DNA of 14,028 nt from Candidatus Tectimicrobiota bacterium (lineage in GTDB: Bacteria; JACPSX01): the NCBI GenBank assembly GCA_016193065.1, contig JACPSX010000064.1, positions 1-14,028 of the forward strand, given 5' to 3'. Below, piece after piece: positions 7,918-14,028 of the stretch. Within the stretch, counting starts at the first letter, position 1. The number at the start of each line of letters is the position of its first letter. Made by a program: the position numbers and the translations under genes. Below the pieces are notes generated by a model. That model made no database searches and was not told the DNA's origin. It saw only the letters and a program-made list of their open reading frames with translations.

Positions 7918-8583
7918 TCACGGTTTCACCTCGCCGGACGAACGTGTCTCGTCGAGAAGCCGCCGCCACTTTTCGCGGCTTGGGAAGAACATGGGAACGC
8001 GATGACGGTAGGCCAGGTACTCGTCGCCAAACCGCTCGATCATCCGGGCTTCCTCCTTCCGCGCGAGCCGCACGTAGGCCCACACGATGATCGGGAAGAG
8101 CGCGAGCGTGGGGATCGTCGGCCAGTGGATAAGCTGGCCAAACACCGCCAGGAAGATCCCCGTGTACTGCGGGTGCCGGACCACGCCGTAGAGACGGTCG
8201 GTAGCCAGACGCCCCTCCCGCCTTGCATGGTACACCTCCCACCATCCCTTGATCACCAGGGAAAGTCCGAAGAAGAGGAAGCCGTACCCGAGCATCATCT
8301 CGACGATTGCACCAAGATCACCCCATCCGAACAAAGTCGCCCAGAGATGGCCGCTCTGGTGGAGCCAGGGGATGTCCAAACCCAGGAAACCGCTCAAGAC
8401 GTAGATGGTGAGCGGGAAGCCGTACATCTCGGCGTAGAGGGCGATGATGAAAGCCTGGACCAATCCAGCTCGGCTCCATTCCCGCCACCCCTTGGGGGCC
8501 ACATAGCGATAGAGGAGCCACGAGGCGATCACCACCATGATCACCGTGACTTCCCAATATCCGGTTTCCTTTGCGGCTTCCAT
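7918..8583 (-). CDS. Membrane methyltransferase, isoprenylcysteine methyltransferase/NnrU-like family
   Basis: Integral membrane protein of 221 residues in the ICMT/PEMT-like methyltransferase family. Hydrophobic helices lie near 10-28, 42-66, 88-112, 141-153 and 158-172. The family signature is clear: R136-H-P-Q-Y-T-G (RHPxYxG), then EE at 177-178 and FGDEYLAYRHRVP (185-197), which together form the S-adenosylmethionine site in known members. The methyl acceptor cannot be told from sequence; bacterial members act on lipids or are uncharacterised. The start at 8583 has a purine-rich GGGAAGAG upstream. The glutaredoxin-like gene follows after 9 bp. The family call is firm, the reaction is not. 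Confidence 0.87.
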   Translation of the reverse strand: MEAAKETGYWEVTVIMVVIASWLLYRYVAPKGWREWSRAGLVQAFIIALYAEMYGFPLTIYVLSGFLGLDIPWLHQSGHLWATLFGWGDLGAIVEMMLGYGFLFFGLSLVIKGWWEVYHARREGRLATDRLYGVVRHPQYTGIFLAVFGQLIHWPTIPTLALFPIIVWAYVRLARKEEARMIERFGDEYLAYRHRVPMFFPSREKWRRLLDETRSSGEVKP

Positions 8584-8728
8584 TCTTCTCTTCCCGCTCC
8601 CTTAGGAGTTCAGCATCAATGCGGTCGTCGCGATGACTCCAACCCATCGTGGGGTGCGCATTTTCTCGGGCCCTTCTCACTCTCACTCAGGTGCGTTCTC
8701 ATGGCTGTGCCACGCTTCCGCGAACAGA

Positions 8729-9166
8729 TCACATAGTCCCGCCCTCGCCCTCCGCCGAGTTGGTGGCCGAAGCGTGCGGCGCTCGAATGCCGCGGCGAGC
8801 CAGGGCCTTGCGGGCCGCCATGAGGATTTTGTCGCGGTGCACGGACTTGCTGAGATAATCCTCGCAGCCGCAGTCCAAAGCCTCAATGTAAGTGGTCCAC
8901 TCTCCGAAAGCAGTGAGAATCAGCACGGGCACGTGGGGGCTCATGGCCCGGATGCTCCGGAGAAGCTCCAGGCCGTTCATGCGCGGCATCTCCAGGTCGG
9001 TGATGACCAAGTCAAAGGGCCGGTCTGTCAGTATCCTTAGAGCCTCCTGGCCATCGCCGGCGGTGCACACGCGGTACCCGGCACGCTCAAAGATCTTGGC
9101 CAGTGCACGACTGTACTCCCGGTTGTCATCCACAACGAGGAGGGTCGGCGTCCGTTCCGGATTCAT
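8729..9166 (-). CDS. Single-domain (CheY-like) response regulator
   Basis: Receiver domain protein of 145 residues with no output domain. Phosphorylation residues are all present: D13/D14, phospho-acceptor D57, T85 and K107 (YLSKS). The C-terminal tail after about residue 125 is Ala/Gly-rich and probably disordered. The ATG follows AAGGAG on the minus strand. It lies 67 bp after the Tim44-like gene and is probably in the same transcription unit. No cognate kinase is next to it; the kinase on the other strand already has its own regulator. It could take phosphate from an orphan hybrid kinase or act by protein-protein contact. Confidence 0.9.
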   Translation of the reverse strand: MNPERTPTLLVVDDNREYSRALAKIFERAGYRVCTAGDGQEALRILTDRPFDLVITDLEMPRMNGLELLRSIRAMSPHVPVLILTAFGEWTTYIEALDCGCEDYLSKSVHRDKILMAARKALARRGIRAPHASATNSAEGEGGTM

Positions 9167-9233
9167 GACCCAAAGGCTCCTTTTCCGCCAAGTTCAGTCC
9201 AAAAATTTCATGGCCATACGCCTCAGTTCGAGC

Positions 9234-10250
9234 TCATTGGGGCTGCTGGATCGCTGTGAGCTGCCAGTCTGCCCCGCCCGAAGGCCGGACGAAGGTCCAG
9301 TACTCCTCAAACTTCACCGGATTCTCTTTGCTCCCACTCACCAGGCGTCCACTTTGCTCTTCAACCGTATAGTCCAGCAGATTCGCCAGGAAGCGGATCG
9401 TGACGAACGCTGTCCCGGCCTCGACCCAGGCCTCCTCAATTTCGCTGCGGCGCACGGCGATGTTTTCCAGGCGATTGATCTTCCCCTGGGACTTCAATTC
9501 ATCGATACCCCGCTGGAGCTCCTGTCGAACCTCCGGGGCCAGAAGATCGCTGACCAGATCGAGATTGCGATTGGCCCAGGCCCCCTGAATCCGGAAAAAG
9601 ATGTCCATGGCCTCCTCCGGGAAGCGCTCGACGTTAAAATCGGGTACGACCATGCTCACCTTGTCCAGCCCCCGCTGGAGGTCCGCCAACTCGGGCGGTT
9701 CTTCCACAGCCGTGTCCGTGCGATCTGCATAAGAGGAACCACAGCCCCCTGCGTAACCGCCAGACCCCATGGTGTAATGCCCTCCATGGGCTCCCGCCAA
9801 TCCCTCCTGTCTCCGACGCCGGAAATAAGACACCACCCCAAATGCGATGGCCCCAAACAAAAGGATCTCCAGGAGACCGATGCCTCCTCCCCCACCCCCC
9901 AAGCCGCCGAAGCCAGCGCCAAACCCCAGGCTGCTGAAGAGCAGCGATCCCAGGAAGCCCCCGGCAATTCCTCCGGCAAGACCTCGTAGGAATCCGCCGC
10001 CGCCCGCCGGCTGGCTAGCTGGGGCGCTCGGTGTAGCCGGTTGTCTCGGCGTCTGGCTCGATCGGTACTGGTCTCGTTGAACCGGGCTTCGATTACTCCT
10101 GTACGGTGCGGAGTAGGAGCGGGAGCTGCCACCGCCAAAGGAGCGGCCACCGCCCGCCCGAGCCCAGGCATCCAGTTCCAGGACGCCCAAGAAAAGGAAC
10201 AGAACCATTGCCATCACCGCGCCAACTCGCCATCCACGACCATGTTTCAT
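9234..10250 (-). CDS. Tim44-like domain protein with signal peptide and Gly/Ser-rich linker
   Basis: Predicted exported or membrane protein, 338 residues from the ATG at 10250. This start is chosen because AAGGAGGG lies 6 bp upstream and the product then opens with a signal peptide or anchor (residues 1-31). A low-complexity Gly/Ser/Pro/Gln region follows (33-125), then a hydrophobic segment (about 124-143) with an RRRR stop-transfer. The C-terminal 205-338 resembles the Tim44/MRPL45 fold (AMDIFFRIQGAWANRNLDL, then the strand-rich end with FEEYWTFVR and ADWQLTAIQQ). In bacteria this domain is thought to bind lipids or support membrane protein assembly, but a specific role is not known. The single-domain response regulator follows 67 bp downstream. 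Confidence 0.85.
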   Translation of the reverse strand: MKHGRGWRVGAVMAMVLFLFLGVLELDAWARAGGGRSFGGGSSRSYSAPYRSNRSPVQRDQYRSSQTPRQPATPSAPASQPAGGGGFLRGLAGGIAGGFLGSLLFSSLGFGAGFGGLGGGGGGIGLLEILLFGAIAFGVVSYFRRRRQEGLAGAHGGHYTMGSGGYAGGCGSSYADRTDTAVEEPPELADLQRGLDKVSMVVPDFNVERFPEEAMDIFFRIQGAWANRNLDLVSDLLAPEVRQELQRGIDELKSQGKINRLENIAVRRSEIEEAWVEAGTAFVTIRFLANLLDYTVEEQSGRLVSGSKENPVKFEEYWTFVRPSGGADWQLTAIQQPQ

Positions 10251-10617
10251 GATCTCCCTCCTTAAGTAGTGCGCTCCATGTGGCCCCACAGGGCATCTGA
10301 CAATAAGGGAAGCAAGAGGGATGCCAAAAAGCGGGCATCGGTGACCAGTATCGGCTGACTTTGCAAACTCTTATCGTAACAAGGGTTGCGGCGCCTGTGG
10401 GTCAATGAGGATTCCTCACCCTCGATCAGAAACTTGGCCTTTGACAGATTGGCAAAGAGAGGGAATTTCACGGAATTCAGCAGGACTCAATGTCAATCGA
10501 ACGGAAGCACAATCTGAAGCTCCACACTGAGAGGCCGGACGGGCTGAAATCTCCGGCGACAACAACGTGCAAAGGCTGCAGCGGTTGCCATGGTGAGGGT
10601 CGCCACTATAGTTCAGG
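10251..10617. other. Gene-poor intergenic stretch
   Basis: This 367-bp gap between the Tim44-like gene and vapC is visibly lower in GC than its surroundings. I see the candidate promoter at 10300-10327 and a small inverted repeat, but no convincing gene. A GTG-started frame of 69 codons (10262-10471, minus) has no Shine-Dalgarno site and no recognisable motif. No tRNA-like or terminator structure was found. Confidence 0.6.
10300..10327 (-). promoter_or_regulatory. Candidate sigma70-type promoter for the Tim44-like gene
   Basis: On the minus strand, TTGGCA (10327-10322, 5 of 6 to consensus) is followed after 16 bp by TATTGT (10305-10300, 4 of 6). The predicted start of transcription is about 45 bases ahead of the ATG at 10250. 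A short GATGCC/GGCATC inverted repeat (10320-10325 and 10334-10339) overlaps the -35 region. Read by eye only. Confidence 0.35.
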
Positions 10618-11025
10618 CTATGCTTTTGAGGCCCAGTTTTCCACGCGAAGGCCCGGCACCTGTCTGAATTCCTTCTCGTTGCTGGTGACCAGGCGCGCAC
10701 CCAGACTCAGTGCGTGCGCGGCGATCAGCAGGTCCATCGCGCCTATCGGACGGCCCCTCTTTTTGAGTCCTGCCCTGATTCTGCCATAGGCTGCAGTTGC
10801 CTGCCGATCAAAAGCGGCCACCTCGAGCGGAGACAGGAACAGATCCAGGGCTTCCTGATTCCTCTTCGGCTGGCTGCTCTTGCTGACGCCATACTGGAGC
10901 TCGGCAAGAGTAATGACGGAGATTCCTATGTCGCCGATCGAAAAGGAGCGAAACCGATCCAGAACAGAGAGAGGACGCTGTTTGATGAGGTAAATGCAGA
11001 TGTTGGTGTCCAGCATGAGCTTCAC
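10618..11025 (-). CDS. vapC: VapC-type PIN-domain ribonuclease toxin
   Basis: Toxin of a type II toxin-antitoxin pair, expected to be a Mg2+-dependent RNase that cuts specific RNA (in known cases tRNA or rRNA). The 135-residue protein has the PIN acidic residues D6 (MLDTN), E42 (LAELQYG), D98 (AMDLLIAAHA) and the fourth position as N116 (VTSNEKEF), which is common in this family. The end (VPGLRVENW) is typical of the VapC group. The start is GTG at 11025, overlapping the vapB stop as GTGA, so translation is probably coupled. Length and all key residues are normal, so it looks intact. Confidence 0.94.
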   Translation of the reverse strand: MKLMLDTNICIYLIKQRPLSVLDRFRSFSIGDIGISVITLAELQYGVSKSSQPKRNQEALDLFLSPLEVAAFDRQATAAYGRIRAGLKKRGRPIGAMDLLIAAHALSLGARLVTSNEKEFRQVPGLRVENWASKA

Positions 11026-11258
11026 GGAAATGTCCTGGTCCTTTTCTGGAGGCGCGGCTGATTCCGGCCACTCTGCATAAAGTCATCCGTGAACTTGTCC
11101 AGGCTTTTGCTGAGGGCGGCCCAGGATCTCTTCTTTGGCCGGAGCAGCAAGCATTCCCCCTGGCGTTGAATTTCCGCCTCATCGCCTTCCATCTGAAATT
11201 CCTTGGGAATTCTTACCGCCTGGCTGTTCCCGCTGCGAAAAATCCTTACGGTCTTCAC
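11022..11258 (-). CDS. vapB: VapB-type antitoxin, SpoVT-AbrB fold
   Basis: Antitoxin of 78 residues that would bind VapC and repress the operon. The N-terminal 45 residues are a swapped-hairpin AbrB domain (IFRSGNSQAVRIPKEF, then the LLLRPKK end of the DNA-binding part). The C-terminal part (RSWAALSKSLDKF..DFM) is the usual toxin-binding tail. The start is a GTG at 11258 with GGGAGGAA 8 bp upstream. An upstream in-frame start at 11315 would put the promoter and operator inside the gene and is rejected. The stop overlaps vapC by 4 bp. Confidence 0.92.
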   Translation of the reverse strand: MKTVRIFRSGNSQAVRIPKEFQMEGDEAEIQRQGECLLLRPKKRSWAALSKSLDKFTDDFMQSGRNQPRLQKRTRTFP

Positions 11259-11275
11259 GGCTGATTCCTCCCGAT

Positions 11276-11295
11276 GTATATACAACAGGATATAC
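11276..11295. promoter_or_regulatory. Inverted repeat, likely VapB/VapBC operator
   Basis: GTATAT (11276-11281), 8 bases, ATATAC (11290-11295): a perfect 6-bp inverted repeat that covers the -10 box and the probable transcription start of vapBC. AT-rich inverted repeats of this kind in this position are the usual binding sites for autoregulating VapBC complexes. Confidence 0.6.
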
Positions 11296-11315
11296 GGAGG
11301 CAAGGAATCTGTCAA
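11287..11315 (-). promoter_or_regulatory. vapBC promoter
   Basis: Minus strand: perfect TTGACA (11315-11310), 17-bp spacer, then TATCCT (11292-11287, 4 of 6 to TATAAT). Transcription would start about 20 bases ahead of the vapB GTG. The -35 box overlaps the stop codon of the HMA remnant, so the module sits tight against the neighbouring pseudogene. Confidence 0.65.
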
Positions 11316-12035
11316 TTCCTCTGGGCCGTCGCCCCCTCGGTCCGGTAACCCGCGTCGCGAACGGCCCGCTCCAGCGCGGGCAAACCGACCCGGGTCGGGT
11401 CATAGAGCCTTCTCCACGGCCTGTACGCAGCGGGCGCAGGTGAGGCCGAAAACTGGCAACTCCACCCGCTGGGGACCGGCGAGACCCTCCCGCACGCCCG
11501 TAGTCGCCGAGGGGACATGTCGCCCACGCTGGGCTGCCGGCTCACCCGCATATCTGCCCGGGTCGACGGCGAACGCCGCCTCGCACTTCGCCGAGCAGAA
11601 AAAGAAGGTCCGGCCGGCGTGTTCCCGCCAGGCATGAGCCTTCTCCTCCTCGACCTCCATCCCGCAGACCGGGTCCCTCACCATTTTCCATCCCCCCGAC
11701 AGGGCGACCGTCATGAATTTTAACCTCCCCGTTCCCATGGACTTCTCCGCCCGCAATGCGATTGTCTCAGGGCCGGTCCCTGCCAGTTCCATCTCCTTCT
11801 CTCGTGCGAGCCGCCGGCGAAGAGCCGCCTCATCCACCCGGAACTTGAATGCCAGCCTCCCGTTGATGAAGACCAGCGGGATTCGCTTCTTGTAGGCCTC
11901 GTATAACTCTGCCCTGGATTCAATATCGATCTCGCGGAGATCGAAGGGGATCTCGCGCCGGACCTTGAGGAGGGTTGCCGTAACCTCCTCGCAGAGGCAG
12001 CAGTCGCATCTTCCGTAGACCTCAACGCGGATCAT
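11312..12035 (-). pseudogene. Glutaredoxin-like / YHS / HMA fusion with broken HMA domain
   Basis: The open frame 11400-12035 gives 211 residues. Residues 1-80 are a glutaredoxin-like domain (C12-C-L-C15) 80% identical to the protein at 7630-7908. Residues 121-161 are a YHS-type metal-binding domain (DPVCGM, then FFFCSAKC). Residues 191-211 begin a heavy-metal-associated domain (GLTCARC, C200 and C203). The frame then stops, but the minus-strand frame at 11404-11312 carries the expected end of an HMA domain (YDPTRVGLP..AVRDAGYR, then stop). About 20 residues in the middle are missing together with the frame, so the gene has an internal deletion. The ATG at 12035 is set by the match to the paralogue and by GGAAGGTGG upstream. 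A second start for a separate YHS-HMA protein is possible at 11684, where GGGGGG lies 7 bp before an ATG. The first two domains may still be made. Likely ancestral role: metal or thiol handling. Confidence 0.75.
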
Positions 12036-12125
12036 CCACCACCTTCCCGGCAAAGATGGGACCTTCCGGCTCCCGGTCGCATTGGTGACATGGTGCAGAT
12101 TGTGGTAATCATGAATCGGACTCAA

Positions 12126-12527
12126 TTACTTTGCCTTGGGAACATGGAGATAGGAGATTAGATCAGCCATCTCGCCATGCTCGAAGTGGTCTTCAGTTTT
12201 CATGTGGGCGGCGTGATTCCACAACTTCCCCGCCATATCAACGAGTTCCCTGGGCTGAAGTTTACCCTCCATCGAATCCAAAGCAGGGGCACTTCTCCCG
12301 CCAACTCCTCTCAGGCTGTGGCACTGCAAACAGGATTTCTCCCCGCTGAGGACCAGCGCGCGCCCCAGCACGGGATTGCCGGGCAGTTTCAAAGCTCGCC
12401 AGTTCCTGACCGGCTGGGGGAGATTGGAAAGAGAGCTCTCCTGCCCTGCCACCCTACCGTCAAAAGGAAACACTAACAGTGGAATCATCAGAACCATTAT
12501 GACGAAGGCTGCAAAAATCTTTCTCAT
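12126..12527 (-). CDS. Small periplasmic monoheme cytochrome c
   Basis: Class I-like cytochrome c of 133 residues. A signal peptide covers about residues 1-28, followed by one heme site C66-L-Q-C69-H70. The C-terminal half has KLWNHAAHM and GEMADLISYL, a pattern seen in small cytochromes where the Met in the first motif (M109) is the probable sixth ligand. It would carry electrons in the periplasm. GAGGG lies 9 bp before the ATG. The glutaredoxin fusion starts 90 bp downstream on the same strand. Just upstream (12541-12624) lies a short frame that looks like the end of another gene. Confidence 0.9.
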   Translation of the reverse strand: MRKIFAAFVIMVLMIPLLVFPFDGRVAGQESSLSNLPQPVRNWRALKLPGNPVLGRALVLSGEKSCLQCHSLRGVGGRSAPALDSMEGKLQPRELVDMAGKLWNHAAHMKTEDHFEHGEMADLISYLHVPKAK

Positions 12528-12540
12528 AGGAAAAACCCTC

Positions 12541-12624
12541 TCACTTTAGCTGAACCAGGTAGAAGACCGGAGCCTCCAGCTCTTCTTGGGACAGCTCTTT
12601 TAGGCCAGCATCGATGGCTGAAAT
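12541..12624 (-). pseudogene. Possible C-terminal gene remnant
   Basis: A minus-strand frame of 27 residues ending KELSQEELEAPVFYLVQLK then stop reads like the last helix of a small cytochrome c or similar protein. It is preceded by an in-frame stop and has no start codon. In another frame just upstream, an ATG after AGGGGATG begins a 24-residue reading frame (12674-12603) ending in the same place. Together they may be scraps of a gene shortened by deletion or frameshift. The fragment is too short for a firm call. Confidence 0.35.
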
Positions 12625-12653
12625 TCATGGCCTTCGGATCCTGAATGAATTTC
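12620..12653. repeat. 9-bp perfect inverted repeat
   Basis: GAAATTCAT (12620-12628) and ATGAATTTC (12645-12653) with a 16-base loop. It lies about 95 bp ahead of the small cytochrome c gene and could be a regulator site or a hairpin. Confidence 0.45.
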
Positions 12654-12670
12654 TTGGTTCATTCTATTGC

Positions 12671-12738
12671 TCATGATGCATCCCCTATGGCGTTACGTAT
12701 TAGTTGTCATGAACCGTTGGTCCACCCGTGCATCATGA
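12671..12738. repeat. 10-bp perfect inverted repeat with long spacer
   Basis: TCATGATGCA (12671-12680) and TGCATCATGA (12729-12738) enclose 48 bases. The arms could be the ends of a tiny element or a regulator site; no transposase-related sequence lies between them. Confidence 0.4.
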
Positions 12739-12801
12739 AAATCCCCCCACTGAAGAAAATCCCCCTGCTCCCCCCTTTAAAAAGGGGGGAAGGGGGGATT
12801 T
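12737..12801. repeat. C/G-tract palindromic repeat (hairpin)
   Basis: The left part has two copies of GAAAATCCCCC (12737 and 12755), running into CCCCCCTTT; the right arm is AAAGGGGGGA followed by AGGGGGGATTT (12781-12801). The two arms (about 12757-12778 and 12781-12801) can pair into a long G/C hairpin. It resembles the short palindromic intergenic repeats found in many copies in some environmental genomes. It may also end transcription of the permease operon. Confidence 0.6.
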
Positions 12802-12829
12802 GCGATAAGTTGAAATGGAACGCACGGCA

Positions 12830-12883
12830 ACTCCCTCCTTCCATACCCTCCCGCACCCAGAGAGTACTCGGGGGGAGGGGGTG
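12830..12883. repeat. Second, imperfect C/G-tract palindrome
   Basis: C-rich runs (12831-12858) face G-rich runs (12870-12881) around a perfect GAGTACTC core (12862-12869). Pairing of the flanks is imperfect. It sits about 30 bp from the first palindrome and is probably the same class of intergenic repeat. Confidence 0.4.
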
Positions 12884-12967
12884 AACAGAGCATTTTCTGA
12901 GCAGTCGGCATGACGGTATATGGACACCACGACGGATGAAAAATTGCATTTTCGTGACAGGTATTAG

Positions 12968-13925
12968 TCAGCCGATCTGCCGTCCGAACCGCCAGAGACC
13001 CAGGGCAAAGATTGCAAGACCGATGCCTCCCATGGCCAGGGCCTGAGAGGAGCAGCGCTTGCTGAAGGTTCTGAGCGAGCGTTCCCCATAGGAGACCCAG
13101 GCCCAGGCTGCTGAACAGGAAAAGGACGGAGAGCACGAAGAAGAGGAGGAGGCTTCCCCGGATCGACACCTCGAACCACCATGGTACCCAAAGGGCCAGG
13201 GCCAGGGAGACCAGGCTCACGACAAAGGTGGGAACCACCTTCGCGAGCATGATCTCCCACGGCCGCAGCGGCATCACGAGCAGTTGCTCGATGGTCCCCG
13301 CTTCCTTCTCCCATGCCAGACCAGCCGCCGGCAGAATGACGGCGATCATCATCACCGCCAGGGTCAGCATGGAGACCACCTCGAAGTCCACGCTCCGCAG
13401 GGCGGGGTTGTACCAGGCGCGGCGCTGGTTCCTTACCGCTGGGAGGTATGTGGGTTTCCCTGCCGAGGCAAGGAGTCTCTCCCGATCCAGCTCCTGCGAA
13501 TACTGCCGGACAATCCCGGTCGCGTAGCCGAGGGCGATGAGAGCCGAGTTGGAGTTGGAGCCGTCCAGGAGCAGTTGCGCGGAGGCGGAAAGCCCCTGTC
13601 CAAGCTGGCGGGAGAAGTCCGGAGGGATGACCAGACCCACGGTGGCCCGGCCGCTCTCCAGGAGGTCGTCAAGATCCCGGGAGCTCTGAGGCCAGTAGCC
13701 AGCGTCAAAGTACTCCGTTTGGGAAAAGCGGGCGATCAGTTCGCGGCTCTGCGGCGAGCTGTCCAGGTCCTGGACCGCCAGGCGGAGGTGAATCACGTCA
13801 TAGGTGATACTATAGGCGCAGATGGCGATCTCCACCGCGATCGTCCAGACGATCAGGATGATCAGCGGCTTCCGCCGGAAGAACTGGATGAACTCTTTCT
13901 TGATGAGCGCGGCTAGCGAGCCCAT
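12968..13925 (-). pseudogene. ABC-2 type transporter permease with internal deletion and frameshift
   Basis: Second membrane subunit of an ABC-2 exporter of the YbhS/YbhR/YhhJ kind. From the ATG at 13925 the frame is good for about 294 residues: TM1 (20-42), a large periplasmic domain (43-180), helices near 184-202, 228-248 and 258-282, and the conserved WEKEAGTIEQLLVMPLRPWE coupling region (205-224). After NLQQALLLS the frame turns into non-permease sequence. In a different minus frame, 13048-12968 reads as the normal end of such a permease (QALAMGGIGLAIF, then WRFGRQIG and stop). About 50 residues, probably two helices, are missing at the joint near 13040-13050. It starts 3 bp after the stop of another permease. 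Loss of function is likely unless the joint is an assembly error. Confidence 0.8.
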
Positions 13926-13928
13926 GGC

Positions 13929-14028
13929 TCAGCCGATCTTCTTCCGGAAGCGGAGTGTCGCCAGGGACAGTACCGCACTCCCGTACGCCAGGAGGAGGAC
14001 CGCGCTGGGCCAGAGGCGCTCCAGGCCG
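13929..14028 (-). CDS. ABC-2 type transporter permease, C-terminal end (partial)
   Basis: The last 32 residues of a permease whose start lies beyond the window. They form one hydrophobic helix (PSAVLLLAYGSAVLSLATL) followed by RFRKKIG and stop, the same kind of ending as the neighbouring permease (WRFGRQIG). The stop is 3 bp before the next ATG, the usual tandem arrangement of two permease genes in HlyD/ATPase/permease/permease export operons. The ATPase gene would then be outside the window. Confidence 0.75.
   Translation of the reverse strand, partial: GLERLWPSAVLLLAYGSAVLSLATLRFRKKIG

Larger units (their letters stand above)
12528..12967. other. Intergenic stretch with repeats and gene scraps
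   Basis: The 440 bp between the end of the permease remnant and the small cytochrome c gene hold no intact gene. They contain two simple inverted repeats (12620-12653 and 12671-12738), two G/C-tract palindromes (12737-12801 and 12830-12883) and a short coding remnant (12541-12624). Confidence 0.6.

Noticed and set aside
10262-10471. 69-codon minus-strand frame upstream of the Tim44-like gene
   Set aside because: GTG start without a Shine-Dalgarno site, no known motif, and it covers the candidate promoter.
10490-10789. Plus-strand frame with a CSGCH heme-like motif
   Set aside because: It overlaps vapC antisense, has no signal peptide and no cytochrome features beyond the five residues, so the motif is probably chance.
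12036-12125. N-terminal extension of the glutaredoxin fusion to a TTG at 12125
   Set aside because: The paralogue begins at the position equal to 12035, which has a better ribosome site; the extension looks like intergenic sequence.
12737-12883. Repeats as a CRISPR array
   Set aside because: There are no regularly spaced direct repeats with unique spacers and no cas genes; the repeats are palindromes.
12645-12884. 79-residue plus-strand frame
   Set aside because: It runs through both palindromic repeats and is low-complexity Pro/Arg-rich.
12777-12967. C-terminal 60 or so residues of the open permease frame
   Set aside because: They are out-of-frame permease end plus repeat sequence, not a real protein end.

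Overview
The window is GC-rich bacterial DNA with closely packed genes, short intergenic gaps and good Shine-Dalgarno sites. It probably comes from an environmental, respiratory, Gram-negative-type bacterium. The gene types (modular Rieske/cytochrome b complex with a multiheme cytochrome, many c-type cytochromes) recall Nitrospirota, Methylomirabilota, Desulfobacterota or Planctomycetota, but I cannot assign a phylum from the sequence alone.

Region 1 (1-7658, + strand) looks like one operon of six genes with gaps of -8 to 43 bp. It encodes a GltD-like FAD/NAD(P) oxidoreductase with a C-terminal ferredoxin module (5' end outside the window), a Rieske iron-sulfur protein, a fused full-length cytochrome b, a membrane-anchored pentaheme cytochrome c, a NarX/LiaS-class histidine kinase and a NarL/FixJ-type response regulator. 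The first four would form a quinol-oxidising Rieske/cytochrome b complex. A quinol pool, high-potential c hemes and a pyridine-nucleotide/ferredoxin module could be linked in it, an arrangement proposed for some anammox complexes to allow quinol-driven bifurcation or reverse electron flow. The kinase and regulator in the same transcription unit suggest the complex carries its own control system. All six cysteines of the kinase lie in its GAF region.

Region 2 (7630-10250, - strand, convergent with region 1 and overlapping its last codons) holds a membrane methyltransferase of the isoprenylcysteine methyltransferase/NnrU-like type followed by a small glutaredoxin-like protein, then a single-domain response regulator downstream of a Tim44-like lipid-binding-domain protein. 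A gene-poor stretch (10251-10617) with a candidate promoter follows.

Region 3 (10618-11315, - strand) is a compact vapBC toxin-antitoxin module with a strong -35 box and an inverted repeat over the promoter.

Region 4 (11312-14028, - strand) looks like a degrading metal/redox/export cluster. It has two tandem ABC-2 permease genes (one cut by the window edge, one with an internal deletion and frameshift), a 440-bp intergenic stretch with G-rich palindromes and gene scraps, a small monoheme cytochrome c, and a glutaredoxin-YHS-HMA fusion whose HMA domain has also lost its middle and its frame. The glutaredoxin part is about 80% identical to the one in region 2.
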